DNA of 5,724 bases. It comes from Sphingomonadales bacterium UBA6174 (GTDB taxonomy: Bacteria; Pseudomonadota; Alphaproteobacteria; Sphingomonadales; Sphingomonadaceae). Below are positions 5,649-5,724 of this stretch, piece after piece. A model generated the notes under the pieces. The model was given only the letters and a program-made list of their open reading frames with translations. It did not search any database and was not told the DNA's origin. Positions within the stretch are counted from its first letter, which is position 1. Each line of letters opens with the position of its first letter. The DNA is taken from contig DITW01000049.1 in the NCBI GenBank assembly GCA_002422945.1, positions 18,930-24,653 on the forward strand, read 5' to 3'. Position numbers and translations under genes: made by a program.

Positions 5649-5724
<76 letters not shown>

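Overview
This window looks like an ordinary piece of core chromosome from an alphaproteobacterium, probably of the Sphingomonadales. The placement is inferred from the style of the HrcA, GrpE, UppP and NDUFA9-like proteins, the moderately high GC with Shine-Dalgarno starts, and the gene order; it was not checked by a search. I see no insertion sequence, phage gene, CRISPR array or toxin-antitoxin module.

Layout from left to right. (1) Positions 1-705, minus strand: the N-terminal 235 residues of ProA (glutamate-5-semialdehyde dehydrogenase, proline synthesis), cut by the window edge about two residues before the expected catalytic cysteine. (2) Positions 706-838: a divergent intergenic region with an AT-rich patch. 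(3) Positions 839-2098, plus: an NRAMP-superfamily metal transporter of the 'DDDPSG' type, whose metal-site motifs differ from canonical MntH. (4) Positions 2142-3179 and 3176-3718, plus: hrcA and grpE, coupled by an ATGA overlap. (5) Positions 3738-3776: a strong hairpin with T-tracts on both sides, serving as a shared terminator for the convergent grpE and uppP. (6) Positions 4595-3792 and 5538-4609, minus: uppP (undecaprenyl-diphosphatase) preceded 13 nt upstream by an NDUFA9-like atypical SDR gene; the two look like one operon. (7) Positions 5539-5648: a divergent promoter region. (8) Positions 5649 to the window end, plus: tRNA-Leu(CAG), lacking only its 3' acceptor strand.

The functional groups are mostly independent: proline synthesis, metal uptake, the heat-shock regulator plus DnaK nucleotide exchange factor, and envelope lipid-carrier recycling with a putative respiratory-complex-associated protein. 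The most interesting regulatory signal is a near-consensus RpoH (sigma-32) promoter, CTTGAAC-N14-CCCCATGG, inside the 3' end of hrcA and pointing at grpE. It could give grpE its own heat-shock transcription. The most interesting protein-level observation is the replacement of two metal ligands in the NRAMP protein. I did not find a convincing, wholly new system here.
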